Source: Clostridia bacterium
GTDB lineage: Bacteria > Bacillota > Clostridia > Oscillospirales > Acutalibacteraceae
Direction of reading: 5' to 3'
Length of the DNA stretch: 6,913 nucleotides
Assembly: GCA_900769375.1 (NCBI GenBank)
Contig: CAAGGN010000030.1
Coordinates: forward strand, 1 to 6,913
The notes beneath the pieces are model-generated. The model had not been told where the DNA came from and searched no databases. It worked only from the letters and a program-made list of their open reading frames with translations. Numbering within the stretch: the first letter of the stretch is position 1; each line of letters starts with the position of its first letter. A program made the position numbers and the translations under genes. Positions 5,157 through 6,913 of this stretch are shown here, in pieces.

Positions 5157-5918
5157 TCAAACGACAACTATGTTTACACCGTATTCATCAAGTGTTTCTT
5201 TAAGATTTCCCTCTACTTCACCGTCGGTAATAAGATACTGAATGTTCTCAAAAGTGGAAAGTCGCATATATCCTACTCTACCGATTTTTGATTTATCGCA
5301 GAGATAATAGTGAGCGCGGGAATTTTTAAGCATACTCTGCTTTATAAAGCACTCCTGCTCATTGCTTTCAAGTATAATTGAATTTTCACCTATACCGCGG
5401 CTTGAGAAAAACATTTTGTCCGCAAAATAATTGTTGGTTATATAGTTTTCGGCCATAGCGCCAACGAGTGATTGGTTATTGCTGACTATTCCGCCTACTG
5501 CTATAACCTTAATCCCTTCAATACCGCTTAATTCATTTATAACCCTTATAGAATTGGTTATAACGGTAATGTTTTTCATAGTTTTAAGTTCTTTTGCCAT
5601 ATAGAAGGTGGTGGTAGAGGCGTCTAAAAACACCGTATCACCTGTTGCGATATACTGAACTGCCTTACGGGCAAGATCCTGCTTGGATTCAACGTTTAAG
5701 GTTTTCCTCTTTTCAAGGGAAAACTCATAGTTGCCTTCATCCATAGGAAGCGCGCCGCCGTGAGTTCTTCTGAGCATTTCCTTGGCCTCTAATTTTTCAA
5801 GGTCGCGACGAACTGTTTCCTCGGTAACGCCAAGCTCCAAACTGAGCTTACTTACCATTACGGCGCCTTCAATGCTTAATATATCAAGAATTCTTTTCTG
5901 TCTTTCTAAAGCGAGCAT
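5157..5918 (-). CDS. DeoR-family transcriptional regulator of the microcompartment operon
   Basis: 253 residues, full-length DeoR/GlpR-type regulator, normally a repressor released by a phosphorylated sugar intermediate. The N-terminal winged helix-turn-helix (about 6-57) has the family signature: ERQKRILDIL, VTEETVRRDL (31-40) as recognition helix, and RRTHGGA (50-56). The C-terminal sugar-phosphate sensor domain shows FLDASTTT (97-104), ITNS (120-123), VGG (141-143) and CDKSKIGR (207-214), matching the conserved Asp, Ser/Thr and Lys positions of DeoR effector pockets. Start: GGAGG (5924-5928), five bases before the ATG. It lies 17 bases after the shell gene and 15 before the aldolase, so it is cotranscribed with both, consistent with autoregulation. 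I infer the inducer is the sugar phosphate cleaved by the aldolase or a related intermediate. Its operator would lie upstream of the operon, outside the window. Confidence 0.92.
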   Translation of the reverse strand: MLALERQKRILDILSIEGAVMVSKLSLELGVTEETVRRDLEKLEAKEMLRRTHGGALPMDEGNYEFSLEKRKTLNVESKQDLARKAVQYIATGDTVFLDASTTTFYMAKELKTMKNITVITNSIRVINELSGIEGIKVIAVGGIVSNNQSLVGAMAENYITNNYFADKMFFSSRGIGENSIILESNEQECFIKQSMLKNSRAHYYLCDKSKIGRVGYMRLSTFENIQYLITDGEVEGNLKETLDEYGVNIVVV

Positions 5919-5935
5919 ATTTTCCTCCGGATTGA

Positions 5936-6580
5936 CTATTCTACGTCATAGTCAAAGAATTTCATAATTTCGCCGTGGGGATTTGCAATAACTGCGTTGC
6001 CATGAACTTTACCAAGGGGCTTAGCGTCGTTAACGCCCGCCTCAATTGCTGCCTGAACGGCAGAAACCTTACCCTTAATAATAAGGGTTACAAGGCGACC
6101 GCCAAGGCGCTTTTCGGTATGAATTAGGCGTACATCCGCCGCCTTAAGCATAGCATCGAGGCCAACAATGGAACAAACGAGCCCCGAAACCTCTAAAAGA
6201 CCGATAGCAAAATCAACGGCAGGGGCCTCATCCTCAACACCCATGAAGCTTTTAGGAAGCTTTTTGTTATATTTATCCTTATTCATATCAAGAAGATACG
6301 CCATCTTCTCGGTGCCTTCACCTGGGCGGGAAATCACGTGGGACGCGATATACATTCCCTTGGATTTAGCATATTCACTCGAGGTATCGATAGCCGCCTT
6401 AACCGAAGCATTATCACCCTCAACCTTAACCTGCATAACGAGGGGCGCGGGTACCTTTTCACTTACGGGTCTCGTTCTATCAAAAGCAATAACCTTAACA
6501 TCGGCAGCTTTTGCCGCCATATCTGCGGCGCAAACTGCAGTTGTAAAGCTATAAACCTCTAACATTCCTAATGCGTTCAT
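5936..6580 (-). CDS. Bacterial microcompartment shell protein, tandem BMC domain (BMC-T)
   Basis: 214 residues made of two BMC folds, the trimeric pseudohexamer (BMC-T) class of shell tile. Domain 1 (about 3-88) starts ALGMLEVYSFTTAVCAADMA; domain 2 (about 124-205) starts FAIGLLEVSGLVCSIVGLDA. Both keep the G-x-(L/I)-E start and the AAD-x-x-x-KAA(D)V helix. Domain 2 has an ordinary pore-loop region (EKRLGGRLVTLIIKGK, 156-171). In domain 1 the equivalent loop is longer and Pro-rich (FDRTRPVSEKVPAPLV, 33-48). A linker of about 35 residues rich in Lys and acidic residues joins the domains. No PduT-like iron-sulfur motif is visible. The start is the ATG at 6578-6580, with GGAGG five bases upstream; a 14-codon upstream extension in frame has no BMC similarity. 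It follows the aldehyde dehydrogenase gene after 19 bases, marking a microcompartment operon. Confidence 0.93.
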   Translation of the reverse strand: MNALGMLEVYSFTTAVCAADMAAKAADVKVIAFDRTRPVSEKVPAPLVMQVKVEGDNASVKAAIDTSSEYAKSKGMYIASHVISRPGEGTEKMAYLLDMNKDKYNKKLPKSFMGVEDEAPAVDFAIGLLEVSGLVCSIVGLDAMLKAADVRLIHTEKRLGGRLVTLIIKGKVSAVQAAIEAGVNDAKPLGKVHGNAVIANPHGEIMKFFDYDVE

Positions 6581-6585
6581 ATTTT

Positions 6586-6590
6586 CCTCC
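6586..6590 (-). promoter_or_regulatory. Ribosome binding site fixing the BMC-T start
   Basis: GGAGG on the minus strand, five bases from the ATG at 6578-6580. It supports the 214-residue start, at which the BMC fold begins, over an in-frame ATG 14 codons upstream at 6620-6622 that overlaps the aldehyde dehydrogenase gene. The same 14-base string CATATTTTCCTCCG (plus-strand sense) recurs at the DeoR start (5916-5929). Confidence 0.85.
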
Positions 6591-6599
6591 GAATATAAC

Positions 6600-6913
6600 T
6601 TATACAATATGCAAACCGTCAACCATTACGCAACGGCGCTGTCTTGTAAACGAGTGGGTAGCGGTAAGGCCTTCGCCTGTGGGACCCGCAATAGTGAAGG
6701 TGGTATAACCTTCGCCACCTGCTCCGATACCTGCATAGGAAGGAGCGTTTTTAACAAATATAGTAGTTTCAACCTCACGGGCAAAACGGGTAAGGTTATC
6801 AACGTTTTTAGAGTGGATATGAGCGGAATGTCTGTTTCCGTGCTCAGCGGCAACCGCCTTTTCGATGGCCTCGTCAATATCAGCTACGCGAACGATAGCA
6901 AGAATAGGCATCA
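6600..6913 (-). CDS. CoA-acylating aldehyde dehydrogenase, PduP/EutE type (C-terminal part; runs off the right edge)
   Basis: Only the last 103 or so residues are in the window; the gene continues past the right edge, so the Met codon at 6909-6911 is internal, not the start. The visible part is highly characteristic of microcompartment aldehyde dehydrogenases: MPILAIVRVADIDEAI, then AAEHGNRHSAHIHS, FVKNAPSYAGIGAGGEGYTT, GPTGEGLTATHSFTRQRRC and the ending HIV. These match the C-terminal oligomerisation and substrate-pocket region of PduP/EutE. The family converts an aldehyde plus CoA and NAD+ to acyl-CoA and NADH inside the compartment. The catalytic Cys, NAD-binding region and any N-terminal encapsulation peptide lie outside the window. 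The TAA stop is 19 bases before the shell-protein ATG, so it is in the same operon. The aldehyde used is not determinable; the downstream aldolase suggests one derived from a sugar phosphate. Confidence 0.93.
   Translation of the reverse strand, partial: MPILAIVRVADIDEAIEKAVAAEHGNRHSAHIHSKNVDNLTRFAREVETTIFVKNAPSYAGIGAGGEGYTTFTIAGPTGEGLTATHSFTRQRRCVMVDGLHIV

Noticed and set aside
6581..6622. 14-residue N-terminal extension of the BMC-T protein
   Set aside because: It overlaps the aldehyde dehydrogenase gene and ignores the GGAGG site at 6586-6590; the BMC fold begins right at the downstream ATG.

Overview
The window looks like a piece of a low-to-moderate GC Gram-positive chromosome, most likely an anaerobic clostridial Firmicute. 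The signs are strong AGGAG/GGAGG ribosome binding sites before every gene whose start is visible, A+T-rich intergenic gaps with sigma-A-type promoters, U-tailed hairpin terminators, and proteins that resemble clostridial and Bacillus families. No phage, insertion sequence, CRISPR array, tRNA or rRNA is visible.

Layout, left to right. (1) Positions 1-114 are the 3' end of an unidentified plus-strand transcript with two strong hairpins; the second is a classic rho-independent terminator. (2) Positions 149-1883 hold a compact minus-strand thiol-redox operon: trxA (thioredoxin), trxB (thioredoxin reductase) and bcp (thioredoxin-dependent peroxiredoxin). It is driven by a TTGAAA-N17-TATAAT promoter at 1917-1945. 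Together the three proteins form a complete NADPH -> TrxB -> TrxA -> Bcp peroxide-reducing chain. (3) Positions 1960-3104 hold a divergent plus-strand pair of overlapping short-chain chromate-transporter-family (CHR) genes, closed by a terminator. (4) Positions 3224-4150 hold a single plus-strand gene for a membrane-anchored alpha/beta hydrolase of YqkD type, with its own promoter and a two-way terminator. (5) Positions 4200 to the right edge hold a minus-strand bacterial microcompartment (BMC) operon. In transcription order it encodes the C-terminal end of a CoA-acylating aldehyde dehydrogenase, a tandem-domain BMC shell protein (BMC-T), a DeoR-family regulator and a class II ketose-bisphosphate-type aldolase.

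Two things stand out. First, the aldolase ends in a Gly-rich linker plus a short amphipathic helix that looks like a microcompartment encapsulation peptide. Together with the aldehyde dehydrogenase and the DeoR regulator, this suggests a compartment that cleaves a phosphorylated sugar and captures the aldehyde, rather than a classical propanediol or ethanolamine compartment. Second, an exact consensus promoter (TTGACA-N17-TATAAT) lies on the plus strand inside the 43-bp gap between trxA and trxB. It points through trxA, antisense, into the CHR transporter genes, an excludon-like arrangement that could couple the two divergent operons.
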